NCBI RefSeq assembly: GCF_000012845.1
Contig: NC_009615.1
Coordinates: 209,501 to 273,500 of the forward strand
Direction of reading: 5' to 3'
Length of the DNA stretch: 64,000 nt
Source: Parabacteroides distasonis ATCC 8503
Lineage (GTDB): Bacteria; Bacteroidota; Bacteroidia; Bacteroidales; Tannerellaceae
Part shown: piece after piece, positions 17,945 to 27,040 of the stretch
Position numbering within the stretch: position 1 is the stretch's first letter
Layout: every line of letters starts with the position of its first letter
Made by a program: the position numbers and the translations under genes
The notes under the pieces: generated by a model
What the model was told of the DNA's origin: nothing
The model's database searches: none
What the model saw: the letters and a program-made list of their open reading frames with translations, nothing else

Positions 17945-19282
17945 ATGTTTGAGAACTTAAGCGAAAGGTTAGACAGATCGTTTAAACTGTTGAAGGGCGA
18001 AGGCAAGATTACCGAGATCAATGTGGCGGAAACATTGAAGGATGTGCGTAAAGCGTTGTTGGATGCCGACGTCAATTATAAGGTTGCCAAGAGTTTTACG
18101 GATACGGTAAAAGAGAAGGCTTTAGGACAGAACGTGCTTACATCGGTTAAGCCTAGTCAGTTGATGGTTAAGATTGTTCACGATGAGTTGGCCAGCTTGA
18201 TGGGAGGTACGGCAGTCGACGTGAATTTGCAGGGAAATCCCGCCATTATATTGATGTCCGGTTTGCAAGGTTCGGGTAAGACTACTTTCACTGGTAAACT
18301 AGCGTCTTTATTAAAGACCAAGAAAAATAAGAAACCATTATTAGCCGCTTGCGACGTGTATCGTCCGGCAGCTATCGAGCAGTTGCGTGTAGTCGGAGAG
18401 CAGGTAGGTGTTCCGGTATACATGGAATTGGAGAATAAGAATCCGGTGGAGATCGCTATGAACGCTATCCGCGAGGCACGGGCTAAAGGCAATGACGTCG
18501 TGATCGTGGATACCGCCGGTCGTTTGGCTATCGATGAGCAGATGATGAACGAGATCGCCGCTATCAAGAGCGCTATCCAGCCGGATGAGACCTTGTTCGT
18601 GGTAGATGCCATGACGGGTCAGGATGCCGTGAATACCGCGAGGGAATTTAATGAGCGGCTGAACTTCGACGGCGTCGTACTTACGAAGTTGGATGGTGAT
18701 ACCCGTGGTGGTGCCGCTTTGTCGATCCGTACGGTTGTTGATAAGCCGATTAAGTTTGTCGGTACGGGCGAGAAGATGGATGCCTTGGATATTTTCCACC
18801 CTGAACGTATGGCGGATCGAATCTTAGGCATGGGTGATATCGTGTCTTTGGTGGAACGTGCGCAAGAGCAATATGACGAGGAAGAAGCGAAACGTTTGCA
18901 GAAGAAGATCGCTAAGAACCAGTTCGATTTTAACGACTTTATCTCCCAGATCCAACAGATCAAGAAGATGGGTAACTTGAAAGAGTTGGCATCCATGATC
19001 CCGGGTGTAGGAAAGGCATTGAAAGATGTGGATATCGATGATAACGCGTTCAAGAGTATCGAGGCTATCATTTATTCGATGACTCCGGATGAGCGCAGCA
19101 ACCCGGCTATCTTGAATGGCTCACGCCGTCAGCGTATCGCCAAAGGTAGCGGTACGAGCATCCAGGAGGTAAACAAGCTGATCAAGCAATTTGATGAGAC
19201 CCGTAAGATGATGCGTATGCTTACTTCCGCGAAGTCGGGGAAGATGAAGCTACCTTCGATGAAGCCCTCGTTCAGACGTTAA
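17945..19282 (+). CDS. ffh: Signal recognition particle protein Ffh
   Basis: A 445-residue SRP GTPase of normal length. The N domain (1-90) holds ALLDADVNYKV, and the G domain has P-loop GLQGSGKTT at 106-114, DTAGR near 190, and TKLDGD near 240. The C-terminal methionine-rich M domain (from about 300) has GMGDIVSLVERAQE and RRQRIAKGSG, which bind signal sequences and 4.5S RNA. It directs nascent membrane and secreted proteins to FtsY at the membrane. folD follows after 22 bases. Confidence 0.97.
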   Translation: MFENLSERLDRSFKLLKGEGKITEINVAETLKDVRKALLDADVNYKVAKSFTDTVKEKALGQNVLTSVKPSQLMVKIVHDELASLMGGTAVDVNLQGNPAIILMSGLQGSGKTTFTGKLASLLKTKKNKKPLLAACDVYRPAAIEQLRVVGEQVGVPVYMELENKNPVEIAMNAIREARAKGNDVVIVDTAGRLAIDEQMMNEIAAIKSAIQPDETLFVVDAMTGQDAVNTAREFNERLNFDGVVLTKLDGDTRGGAALSIRTVVDKPIKFVGTGEKMDALDIFHPERMADRILGMGDIVSLVERAQEQYDEEEAKRLQKKIAKNQFDFNDFISQIQQIKKMGNLKELASMIPGVGKALKDVDIDDNAFKSIEAIIYSMTPDERSNPAILNGSRRQRIAKGSGTSIQEVNKLIKQFDETRKMMRMLTSAKSGKMKLPSMKPSFRR

Positions 19283-19304
19283 TTAACAGGAGACAATCAA
19301 TAAT

Positions 19305-20201
19305 ATGGAAGAACAACATTATCAATTGCTGGATGGTAAGGCCGTTTCCGCTCAGATGAAGAAGGAGATGGCTGAGGAGGTAGCCCAGATCAAGGCTGCC
19401 GGAGGTAAGATCCCTCACTTGGCTGCTATTTTGGTGGGCCATGACGGTGGTAGCGAGACTTATGTGGCTAGTAAAGTCAAGACTTGTCAGGAGATTGGTT
19501 TTAAGTCTACCTTAATTCGCTTTGAGGAGGATGTTACGGAGGAAGAATTGCTTCGTAAGGTCGATGAGTTAAATAATGATCCGGATGTGGATGGCTTTAT
19601 CGTACAGCTTCCGCTTCCGAAACATATATCCGAGCAGAAGGTGATTGAGGCGATCGATTATCGTAAAGACGTGGACGGTTTCCATCCGATTAACGTGGGA
19701 CGTATGTCTATCGGTTTGCCTTGTTTCGTATCGGCTACGCCTGCCGGTATCTTGGAATTATTGAAGCGTTATCATATCGAGACGCAAGGAAAGCATTGCG
19801 TGGTTTTGGGACGCAGCAATATTGTCGGCAAGCCGATGGCTACCTTGATGATGCAGAAATCTTATCCGGGCGATTGTACGGTGACCGTATGCCATAGCCG
19901 TTCTAAGAACTTGAAGGAGATGTGCTTGTCTGCTGATATTATTATCGTGGCTTTAGGTGTTCCTGAATTCTTGAAAGGGGATATGGTGAAGGAAGGCGCC
20001 GTGATCGTTGACGTGGGAACAACCCGTATGCCAAGCAGCATAACCAAGAGCGGATTTAAGTTAACGGGAGATGTCTTGTTTAACGAGGTCGCTCCTAAAT
20101 GTTCCTATATCACTCCGGTTCCGGGTGGCGTAGGGCCTATGACAATCATTTCTTTGATGCGTAACACATTGTTAGCGGGAAAGAAAGCGATCTATAAGTA
20201 A
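19305..20201 (+). CDS. folD: Bifunctional methylene-THF dehydrogenase / methenyl-THF cyclohydrolase
   Basis: A 298-residue cytosolic FolD of normal length. Visible motifs are [14 protein letters not shown] near 51-64 (with the catalytic Tyr-x3-Lys), [12 protein letters not shown] near 96-107, the NADP-binding [11 protein letters not shown] near 167-177, and [10 protein letters not shown] near 274-283. It interconverts 5,10-methylene-THF and 10-formyl-THF in one-carbon metabolism. It lies close behind ffh on the same strand. Confidence 0.96.
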
Positions 20202-20229
20202 GTGGATGGATAAAAAAGTTCGCAAAAGG

Positions 20230-20260
20230 TTTGTGTAATCAGAATTTATACCTATCTTTG
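20230..20260 (+). promoter_or_regulatory. Promoter of the tRNA-His pair
   Basis: TTTG at 20230-20233, a 19-base spacer, then TATCTTTG at 20253-20260: a complete Bacteroidetes-type promoter 39 bases before the first tRNA. Confidence 0.75.
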
Positions 20261-20299
20261 CGCCGTCTTAAAGGGGGAATCCTTTGAAAGGCGGATATG

Positions 20300-20373
20300 G
20301 TGAGAGTAGCTCAGTTGGTTAGAGCATCGGATTGTGGTTCCGAGGGTCGTGGGTTCGAGCCCCATCTTTCACC
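20300..20373 (+). tRNA. tRNA-His (GTG anticodon), copy 1
   Basis: The cloverleaf can be drawn. Acceptor GTGAGAG pairs with CTTTCAC, the D arm begins TAGCTCAGTTGG, the anticodon loop holds GTG, and the T arm contains GGTTCGAGCC. A G at 20299 can act as G-1 opposite C73, the special mark of tRNA-His. CCA is not fully encoded. Confidence 0.95.
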
Positions 20374-20465
20374 CATTGTGGTTTTTTAGATAAAAATCTT
20401 GTTATGAATAAAACAAGGTTTTATGAACCAAGGCGTCTGTGAAGAATGAAAGGTTTTTTTATATG

Positions 20466-20539
20466 GTGAGAGTAGCTCAGTTGGTTAGAGCATCGGATTG
20501 TGGTTCCGAGGGTCGTGGGTTCGAGCCCCATCTTTCACC
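20466..20539 (+). tRNA. tRNA-His (GTG anticodon), copy 2
   Basis: Identical to copy 1 along its whole length, including the G at -1 and the ATATG just before it, while the 92-base spacer and the downstream bases differ. It is probably co-transcribed with copy 1. Confidence 0.95.
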
Positions 20540-20549
20540 CTAGAATGAG

Positions 20550-20582
20550 AAAAGGATATGTCTATTAGGGCATATCCTTTTT
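20550..20582 (+). terminator. Terminator after the tRNA-His pair
   Basis: AAAGGATATG (20551-20560) pairs with CATATCCTTT (20571-20580) around a 10-base loop, followed by more T. Confidence 0.85.
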
Positions 20583-20590
20583 CTATTTCT

Positions 20591-20662
20591 TATAATGGGC
20601 ATTGTAAGTCTTTTATGATGCCCATCATAAGGAGCTTACAATAGGCATTGTAAACTCCTTAT
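20591..20662. repeat. Two tandem hairpins built from a repeated unit
   Basis: Hairpin 1 (20591-20629) pairs TATAATGGGCAT with ATGCCCATCATA (one mismatch). Hairpin 2 (20627-20662) pairs ATAAGGAG with CTCCTTAT and TTACAAT with ATTGTAA around a 4-base loop. GGCATTGTAA occurs in both, so the unit is also a direct repeat of about 25 bases. It lies between the tRNA terminator and the M28 peptidase stop. It may terminate the minus-strand gene or be a small interspersed repeat. Confidence 0.6.
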
Positions 20663-20680
20663 AATAGCGATCGTGCTGAC

Positions 20681-22228
20681 CTACTCTTCGGTATATAAAC
20701 CTTCTCTTGATAATTGCTTATCCAGATTCGCTACACCGAGGGCTATGATAGCGGTAACCGTAGCCGTATGTTCTTGGTATTCGGGGATGTTCTTTGTGTA
20801 TAAATCCCGTTCCGTATGCCAGATTTCGCCGTAATCAAAATCATATCCTTTGAAATCCTCTGTGGTGAAACCTAATGTGGGGACACCTTCGATGGCGAAA
20901 ACTGATGCGTCTGTTCCCCCCATGCGTGTCGGGCGTTTACGGGGTTCACGAACTTTTACCTCGAAAGGATAGTCCGGACGGATTTTTTGGATGGGTTCGC
21001 TGATCTTCACGAAATCATCATACATGGCTTGAGGGACGGAGATACCGACAGGAGGTTCCGGGCCACCGTCACGATTGAACAAATTAGCGATTTTGGGTAA
21101 TTTATCCTTATGCGCTTTCACCCAAGCTTGTGCTCCTAATAAGCCAAATTCCTCACCGGCGAATCCGATAAATAAGATCGTGCGCTTAGGCTTGGCTCCG
21201 GATTTGGCGATCATGCGAGCGGCTTCCATCATCGGTCCGATTCCAGTACCGCAATCGATGCCTCCGGTAGCCACGTCGAAAGCATCTAGGTGACCGCTGA
21301 TAATTACATATTCGTCCGGGTATTTGCTGCCTTTGATAGACGCTACGACATTATGGTATTTAACCGGGCCTAATTTAAAATGATTACGAATATCGAACTC
21401 TAGTTCGAATGTACGTCTCTCTTTCACCATTTGTTCGATGATCGCGAATTGATGCTCGTCTAATTTGATATCCGGAAGTTCCGGCAGATTGTCGAAGTTC
21501 GTATTCGGGTCGTTCATCATTTTCCGGTCGTATAACGCACGGATAGGTACGGTGGAGGATTGGATAAAACCTAAAGCTCCGGCCTCGCACATTTCCTTAT
21601 AATATAATCCGGGGAATTCTTTATAAGGCAACATCTCGTTTTTCTCCCCGTTTTCCCAGTTGCGGCGTCTTAGATCATTGTTTTTCTTCATGATCTCGTT
21701 GTTCTCTTTCTTGATCTCCGCACGGATGGAATCTCCCGAGGCGGAGCGGTCGATAGGCCAACCTACATTTTTCCCTGAGATAAGAACCCAAGCACCATTC
21801 AATCTTCCTTTGATTTGCTGGAACTCCTCGTCGTTACGAGGCTCCATCACCGCATGCCCACGTTGCACGCCTTTCGTTCCGGAAGTGTAGGAAGGGGTGG
21901 CGAAATGCAGGATCATTCCGTTGTCGCTCAACAAGCGTCCGAACCAAGGTCCTCGATTAAAGCCGACAGGGACGGTACCGGCCTCTTCTAATTGGACATC
22001 GAGTCCCCAACTCTTAAACTCACGCACCATCCACTCGGCGGCGTTCTCATAAGCGTCGGAACCGATTAAACGTCCGCCAAAGCGGTTCGTAAGGATATCC
22101 AGCTGATGCATCACTTGATTATCGTTCTGACCCATCTCGATGATTTTTTTTACGGCAGCGTCCTGAGCTGGTACAGGGGAGACTGTCATGCAGGCTAATG
22201 CCGCACAAACAAGTAAGATTTTTCTCAT
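20681..22228 (-). CDS. M28 family zinc peptidase, exported
   Basis: A 515-residue protein with a signal peptide ending VPAQ near residue 21. An N-terminal lid region is followed by a PA-like insert (about 120-260, with GAWVLISGK) and the M28 domain. Zinc-site motifs are visible: SGHLDAFD with the first His/Asp, DCGTGIGPMMEAARM, and FAGEEFGLLGA with the catalytic and ligand Glu pair. Family members are aminopeptidases or carboxypeptidases, and a periplasmic or outer-surface role in peptide use is likely. The substrate is unknown. Confidence 0.9.
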   Translation of the reverse strand: MRKILLVCAALACMTVSPVPAQDAAVKKIIEMGQNDNQVMHQLDILTNRFGGRLIGSDAYENAAEWMVREFKSWGLDVQLEEAGTVPVGFNRGPWFGRLLSDNGMILHFATPSYTSGTKGVQRGHAVMEPRNDEEFQQIKGRLNGAWVLISGKNVGWPIDRSASGDSIRAEIKKENNEIMKKNNDLRRRNWENGEKNEMLPYKEFPGLYYKEMCEAGALGFIQSSTVPIRALYDRKMMNDPNTNFDNLPELPDIKLDEHQFAIIEQMVKERRTFELEFDIRNHFKLGPVKYHNVVASIKGSKYPDEYVIISGHLDAFDVATGGIDCGTGIGPMMEAARMIAKSGAKPKRTILFIGFAGEEFGLLGAQAWVKAHKDKLPKIANLFNRDGGPEPPVGISVPQAMYDDFVKISEPIQKIRPDYPFEVKVREPRKRPTRMGGTDASVFAIEGVPTLGFTTEDFKGYDFDYGEIWHTERDLYTKNIPEYQEHTATVTAIIALGVANLDKQLSREGLYTEE

Positions 22229-22329
22229 AAAGTAGTGTTTATTTCATTGATATGACTGTTTATTATTCAGTGTATGCAAATAAAGGAATAAATTTTGACT
22301 TATTGCAAATGAAATGGCAGTTTCTTTTA

Positions 22330-22337
22330 TAACTTTG
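22330..22337 (+). promoter_or_regulatory. -7 promoter element of the metal-efflux operon
   Basis: TAACTTTG matches TAnnTTTG, 20 bases before the first start codon of the operon. The bases after it (TTTGCGAAGTAAACA) weakly recall the sequence shared by the Fur-like and ATPase promoters. Confidence 0.55.
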
Positions 22338-22356
22338 CGAAGTAAACAGATGGCGA

Positions 22357-22716
22357 ATGAAAACAATGCGTAGCTTGAAGTGGTTAAGACCCCTCTTGGT
22401 AGTACTCTTTATGAGTTACTACGTGGGTGGCACGGCCTTTACCCATACGCATCATTTCCTAAACTCTAGTATCACTCACTCTCATCCCTATCTGCCGGGA
22501 GCCGACGGCTTGCCTCATCATGAGCATAGTACGGTAGCGTTTAATACGATTGAAGAGCTGACCGAATTGTGTCTGGAGTTAATTCCGTACTTACCTTTGG
22601 TTATGGCTTGGGCGCTTTTGATGGTAGTGCTCGTCTTTCTAAAGAAAGAGGTTGTCTTGCGTCTTGTGCGGCGTGGCGAATCCCGTGCGCCTCCCTCGTT
22701 TGGTATAGTAGTTTGA
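22357..22716 (+). CDS. Histidine-rich small membrane protein of the efflux operon
   Basis: A 119-residue protein of no named family that I recognise. A signal/anchor helix (about 10-28) is followed by an extracytoplasmic stretch with many histidines (THTHH at 29-33, then ITHSHPY and LPHHEHS up to about residue 58), a second membrane helix (about 76-94) and a basic tail. The His clusters suggest metal binding in the periplasm. It is the first gene before the RND efflux genes, 48 bases upstream of the adaptor, so a metal-capture or sensing role for that system is reasonable. Function is inferred from context only. Confidence 0.7.
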   Translation: MKTMRSLKWLRPLLVVLFMSYYVGGTAFTHTHHFLNSSITHSHPYLPGADGLPHHEHSTVAFNTIEELTELCLELIPYLPLVMAWALLMVVLVFLKKEVVLRLVRRGESRAPPSFGIVV

Positions 22717-22764
22717 ATCAAGCATTAGAATCACTTTTTATACTAAACATTTTACGCATCTTAT

Positions 22765-23874
22765 ATGAAATCTATATTTTTACTATTGCTTCCAGCGATA
22801 GTACTATGCTCTTGCCATACCCAAAAGCAAGAGGATGAGTCTGCGCATGCCGTAACACTCAAAGGGGATATTATACATATCGGTTCCGAATCTCCTGTTT
22901 TATCCAAGTTGACAAAGGAAACGGTTAAACGGGAACCTTACCGTATGGAGTTTACCACCTCGGGGGTCGTACAGGCGATTCCTTCTAATTACGCAGAGGT
23001 GGCTTCACCGGTAAGCGGGCGAATTACGAAATCGTTCGTTCGCTTAGGGCAGAAAGTGGCCCCGGGTAGTCCGATCTTCGAGATTAGCGCTCCCGCTGTT
23101 TATGAGGCGGGGAAATCTTATTACCAAGCTCGCCAAGAGATGGAACTGGCTTTGAAAAGCTTGAATCGGGAGAAAGACTTGATGAAAAACAAGGTTGGTG
23201 TCCAAAAGGAATTGGAAGAGGCCGAGGTGAATTACGAGTTAAAGAAAAAAGACTATGAGAATATGGTAGCCGCATTGAAAGTCTTTCAGATTAATCCGGA
23301 TGAAATGGCTTTGGGGCAACCATTGATCGTTCGCTCGCCTATAGCCGGTGAGGTCGTGAAAGATCGGATCGTAATCGGGCAATATATGAAAGAGGACGCC
23401 GAGCCTGTAGCTGTCATCGCCGATTTGAGCAAGGTATGGGTGGTCGCCCATGTAAAAGAGAAGGATTTGAGTTTAATACAGGCTTTGGATGAGGTGGAAA
23501 TCCGGTTGGTAGCCATGCCGGATAAACCGATATCGGGAAAGATTTATCACATCAGCGAGATGCTGGACCCCGATACCCGTTCGGTGGAGGTCTTGATCGA
23601 GTGCGATAACAGTACCCGTTTGATGAAGCCGGAGATGTACGGCACGGTCAAGCTGAGCGACCGTGAGGCGGAGGTGATCCGTATACCTACTTCCGCTATC
23701 TTGCAGGAAGAGGAGAACATGTACGTATTGGTGGAATTGGGGAATAACGATTACCGGAAACAAAAGATCGAGACCGGCCATACTGAAGATGGCAAGACGG
23801 TGGTTTTATCCGGCTTGAACGTAGGTGACGAGATCGTAGTTACGGGAGCGTTTTATTTACTTGACGCACGCTAA
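22765..23874 (+). CDS. RND efflux periplasmic adaptor, lipoprotein (CusB/CzcB type)
   Basis: A 369-residue membrane-fusion protein. A signal peptide with lipobox LCSC puts the lipid anchor at Cys17. The order is: barrel-lipoyl half (ASPVSGRITKSFV near 78-90), helical hairpin (about 110-175, charged heptads), second lipoyl half (VRSPIAGEVV near 190), beta barrel, and a membrane-proximal end (IPTSAILQEEENMYV). It bridges the RND pump and the TolC-type channel. The pump gene starts 6 bases after its stop. Confidence 0.92.
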   Translation: MKSIFLLLLPAIVLCSCHTQKQEDESAHAVTLKGDIIHIGSESPVLSKLTKETVKREPYRMEFTTSGVVQAIPSNYAEVASPVSGRITKSFVRLGQKVAPGSPIFEISAPAVYEAGKSYYQARQEMELALKSLNREKDLMKNKVGVQKELEEAEVNYELKKKDYENMVAALKVFQINPDEMALGQPLIVRSPIAGEVVKDRIVIGQYMKEDAEPVAVIADLSKVWVVAHVKEKDLSLIQALDEVEIRLVAMPDKPISGKIYHISEMLDPDTRSVEVLIECDNSTRLMKPEMYGTVKLSDREAEVIRIPTSAILQEEENMYVLVELGNNDYRKQKIETGHTEDGKTVVLSGLNVGDEIVVTGAFYLLDAR

Positions 23875-23880
23875 CGGATT

Positions 23881-26800
23881 ATGAAAAGGATTATTTACTT
23901 GGCGATACATCGGCGAGGACTGATGTTCGTGTTATTTCTGTTCTTAGCGATCGTTGGTTATTATTCTTGGACGCGGTTGGCGATAGATGCTTATCCGGAT
24001 ATCGCCGATACCACCGTGCAAGTCGTGACGCAGGTTCCCGGATTGGCCGCCGAGGAGATCGAGCAACAAATCAGTATTCCGATCGAGCGGGCTATGAATG
24101 GTCTGCCGGGATTAAACGTAATGCGTAGCAAGAATACGTTTGGTTTATCTACGGTCGTATTGGTTTTTGATGATGGTATTGAGGATTATTGGGCCCGGCA
24201 ACGTGTACAAGAGCGGTTGGTAGACGTGGAGCTTCCTTATAATGCGGTTCCCGGCTTAAATCCTTTGACTTCGCCGACGGGAGAGATCTTTCGTTATGTG
24301 GTGGAAAGTGACCGTTTAGACTTGAGGGAGTTGACCGATTTGCATAAATGGGTAATTATTCCGAGACTGAAACAGGTTACGGGTGTAGCGGATGTAAGTA
24401 ATTACGGCGGTATCACTACCCAATATCAGATCGAGGTGAACCCTTATAAGATGGAGCAATACGACATTACCTTAGGGGATATTACGGAAAAGATAGAGAA
24501 GAATAACGTGAACGCCGGTGGTAGTATGTTAAGCCGGGGGGATTTGAGTTATGTGATCCGTGGAATCGGTCTGGTTAAGGACTTGGAAGACTTGGGGCAT
24601 ATCGTGATCAAGACAGTGAATGGTGTCCCGGTCTACTTGAATGATATCGGTAAACTGAAATACGGAAACTTGGAGCGTAAGGGCGTTTTAGGTTTTACGG
24701 ACGGTACCCGTGATTACTCCGATGGCGTGGAAGGTATCGTACAAATGCTCAGGGGGGAGAATCCGTCCCGGGTGTTGGATGATGTGCATAAGGCGGTAGA
24801 CGAACTAAATAACGAGACACTTCCCGAGGGAACCCGTATCCATCCGTTTATGGATCGTACGGATTTGGTTAATACGACCTTGCATACCGTATCGCATACG
24901 TTGTTCGAGGGTATGGTATTGGTTGTCTTAGTACTGATCTTATTCTTGGGGAGTTGGCGTGGCGCTTTGTTGGTGGCCTTAACCATTCCCTTGTCTCTAT
25001 TGATTGCCTTTATCTTGATGCATGTTACGAATATTCCTGCGAACCTACTTTCCTTAGGCGCTATAGACTTCGGTATTTTGGTAGACGGAGCGATCGTGAT
25101 GATGGAGACGGTCTTGAAGAAAAGGGAACGGCATCCGGATGAGGTATTGACGGAAGATTCGATCTTGCGCCGTACGACTGAGGTGGCTCGCCCGATCTTT
25201 TTCTCTACATTAATTATTATAACAGCCTATCTTCCTTTGTTCGCTTTTGAGCATATTGAGAAGAAATTGTTTACGCCGATGGCTTATACCGTAGGGTATG
25301 CTTTGCTGGGCGCTTTGTGTGTGGCCTTGTTCTTGATTCCGGGATTGGCCTTTTATGCGTATCGTAAGCCGGGAAAGATTTACCATAATCGTTGGTTGGA
25401 GAAACTTTCCACGGCTTATCATTCACAAATTGTCCGATTGATGGAGAAGCCAAGACGGGTTATTGTACCGTTACTGGCGATATTGCTGGGAGCGGGGATT
25501 TTAAGTTATACCGTAGGAAAAGACTTCTTGCCTCCGTTGGATGAGGGGGCGATCTGGATACAGGTACAGCTTCCTCCGGGTATTTCCATTGAGAAATCGA
25601 AGGAGATGGGGGCGGAGCTTCGGAAGACTTTGAAAGAGTTTAAGGAAGTCTCATATGTAATGACTCAAGTCGGTCGCGATGATGAGGGGGCGGAAGCGTT
25701 CTCACTCTCTCATGTGGAGTGTGGCGTGGGATTGAAACCCTATAGTACATGGAAATTCGGTAAGACGAAAGCGGATCTGATCGAGGAAATGGCGGCTAAG
25801 TTGGAGACCATGCCCGGCTACTCGGTCGGTTTCTCCCAGCCGATCATCGATATGGTGATGGATCAGATCGCCGGGGCTCATAGTGATTTGGCGCTGAAGA
25901 TTTATAGCGATGATATTACGGAAAGTCGCCATATCGCAGATCAAGTCGCTAATGTGTTGAAGGAAATACCGGGTGCTGCCGACGTAGCGGTAGATCAAGA
26001 GCCTCCGTTGCCGCAATTGCAGATTATTGCGGATCGTGCCCGTATCGCCCAGTATGGCTTGAACGTGTCGGATGTGGCTGATTTGATTGAGTTAGCGATC
26101 GGTGGAGCTTCTATTTCCCAGATATTTGTCGGAAGTAAAAGTTATGACGTGATTTGTCGTTTCGATGACGCTAGCCGCAATTCTCCCGAACGTATCGGAA
26201 ATCTATTGCTGACTACCGGTTCCGGAACAAAGATTCCTCTTTCGCAAGTAGCGGAGATTAAGATGACAACTGGTGCCAGTACGATTACCCGTGAGATGAA
26301 TAAGCGGCACTTGACGGTACGGGTTAATTTACGTGGCGTGGACTTGACGGCGTTCTTGAATAAGGCAAATGCGTTGATCGATAAAGAGGTGAAATACGAT
26401 CATGATTCCGTGCATTTGAAATGGGCCGGACAGTTCGAGAACCAGCATCGTGCGTATGCCCGTTTGGGGGCTGTGGTTCCTTTGGCGTTGGGGCTGATGC
26501 TGCTTTTGTTGTTTGCGGCTTGCGGTAAATTCCGGCAGGCGGCTTTGATGATGAGTGTCGTTCCCTTGGCTTTGTTTGGTGGTATGTTGGCGTTGAATGT
26601 GCGGGGAATGACATTGAATGTCTCCTCGGCGGTTGGTTTTATCGCCTTGGTCGGTGTCGCTATCCAAAATGGCGTGATCATGATTTCCCATATCAATAAC
26701 TTACGTACGAGGGAGCGGGATTTGAAAGATGCGGTGATAACGGGAACCAAGCACCGTTTCCGTCCGATCTTGATGACGGCTACGGTTGCGGTCTTGGGAT

Positions 26801-26994
26801 TGCTTCCTGCCTCTGTCAGTACGGGGATCGGTTCGGACGTGCAGCGTCCCTTGGCTACGGTAATCGTTTACGGGCTTTTATTTGCTACGGTAATCACGCT
26901 TTATGTGCTTCCCGCTTTATACTATATGATCGAGAAGCATTATGAGGGGAAGGATTTGACGCCGGTATCGGAGGAAAAAGAGCTGCACGCTTAA
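23881..26994 (+). CDS. Heavy-metal RND efflux pump (CusA/CzcA family)
   Basis: A 1037-residue inner-membrane antiporter. The N-terminal helix is followed by LAIDAYPDIADTTVQV, typical of the heavy-metal group. A second copy of the fold starts near 525, and two sets of six helices are seen. The fourth-helix motif DFGILVDGAIVMMET near 397-411 carries the acidic residues of proton coupling and fits the zinc/cobalt/cadmium-type signature better than the copper type. It pumps metal from periplasm or cytosol through the TolC-type partner encoded next. The actual metal is inferred. Confidence 0.94.
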   Translation: MKRIIYLAIHRRGLMFVLFLFLAIVGYYSWTRLAIDAYPDIADTTVQVVTQVPGLAAEEIEQQISIPIERAMNGLPGLNVMRSKNTFGLSTVVLVFDDGIEDYWARQRVQERLVDVELPYNAVPGLNPLTSPTGEIFRYVVESDRLDLRELTDLHKWVIIPRLKQVTGVADVSNYGGITTQYQIEVNPYKMEQYDITLGDITEKIEKNNVNAGGSMLSRGDLSYVIRGIGLVKDLEDLGHIVIKTVNGVPVYLNDIGKLKYGNLERKGVLGFTDGTRDYSDGVEGIVQMLRGENPSRVLDDVHKAVDELNNETLPEGTRIHPFMDRTDLVNTTLHTVSHTLFEGMVLVVLVLILFLGSWRGALLVALTIPLSLLIAFILMHVTNIPANLLSLGAIDFGILVDGAIVMMETVLKKRERHPDEVLTEDSILRRTTEVARPIFFSTLIIITAYLPLFAFEHIEKKLFTPMAYTVGYALLGALCVALFLIPGLAFYAYRKPGKIYHNRWLEKLSTAYHSQIVRLMEKPRRVIVPLLAILLGAGILSYTVGKDFLPPLDEGAIWIQVQLPPGISIEKSKEMGAELRKTLKEFKEVSYVMTQVGRDDEGAEAFSLSHVECGVGLKPYSTWKFGKTKADLIEEMAAKLETMPGYSVGFSQPIIDMVMDQIAGAHSDLALKIYSDDITESRHIADQVANVLKEIPGAADVAVDQEPPLPQLQIIADRARIAQYGLNVSDVADLIELAIGGASISQIFVGSKSYDVICRFDDASRNSPERIGNLLLTTGSGTKIPLSQVAEIKMTTGASTITREMNKRHLTVRVNLRGVDLTAFLNKANALIDKEVKYDHDSVHLKWAGQFENQHRAYARLGAVVPLALGLMLLLLFAACGKFRQAALMMSVVPLALFGGMLALNVRGMTLNVSSAVGFIALVGVAIQNGVIMISHINNLRTRERDLKDAVITGTKHRFRPILMTATVAVLGLLPASVSTGIGSDVQRPLATVIVYGLLFATVITLYVLPALYYMIEKHYEGKDLTPVSEEKELHA

Positions 26995-27040
26995 TCCGGC
27001 GGTGGAATTAAAAAGATGTACTATGTTTAGATTAGAAGAT

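Noticed and set aside
20300..20539. Idea that the tRNA-His duplication marks an integrated element between the copies.
   Set aside because: Only 92 bases lie between them and no integrase or cargo is present.
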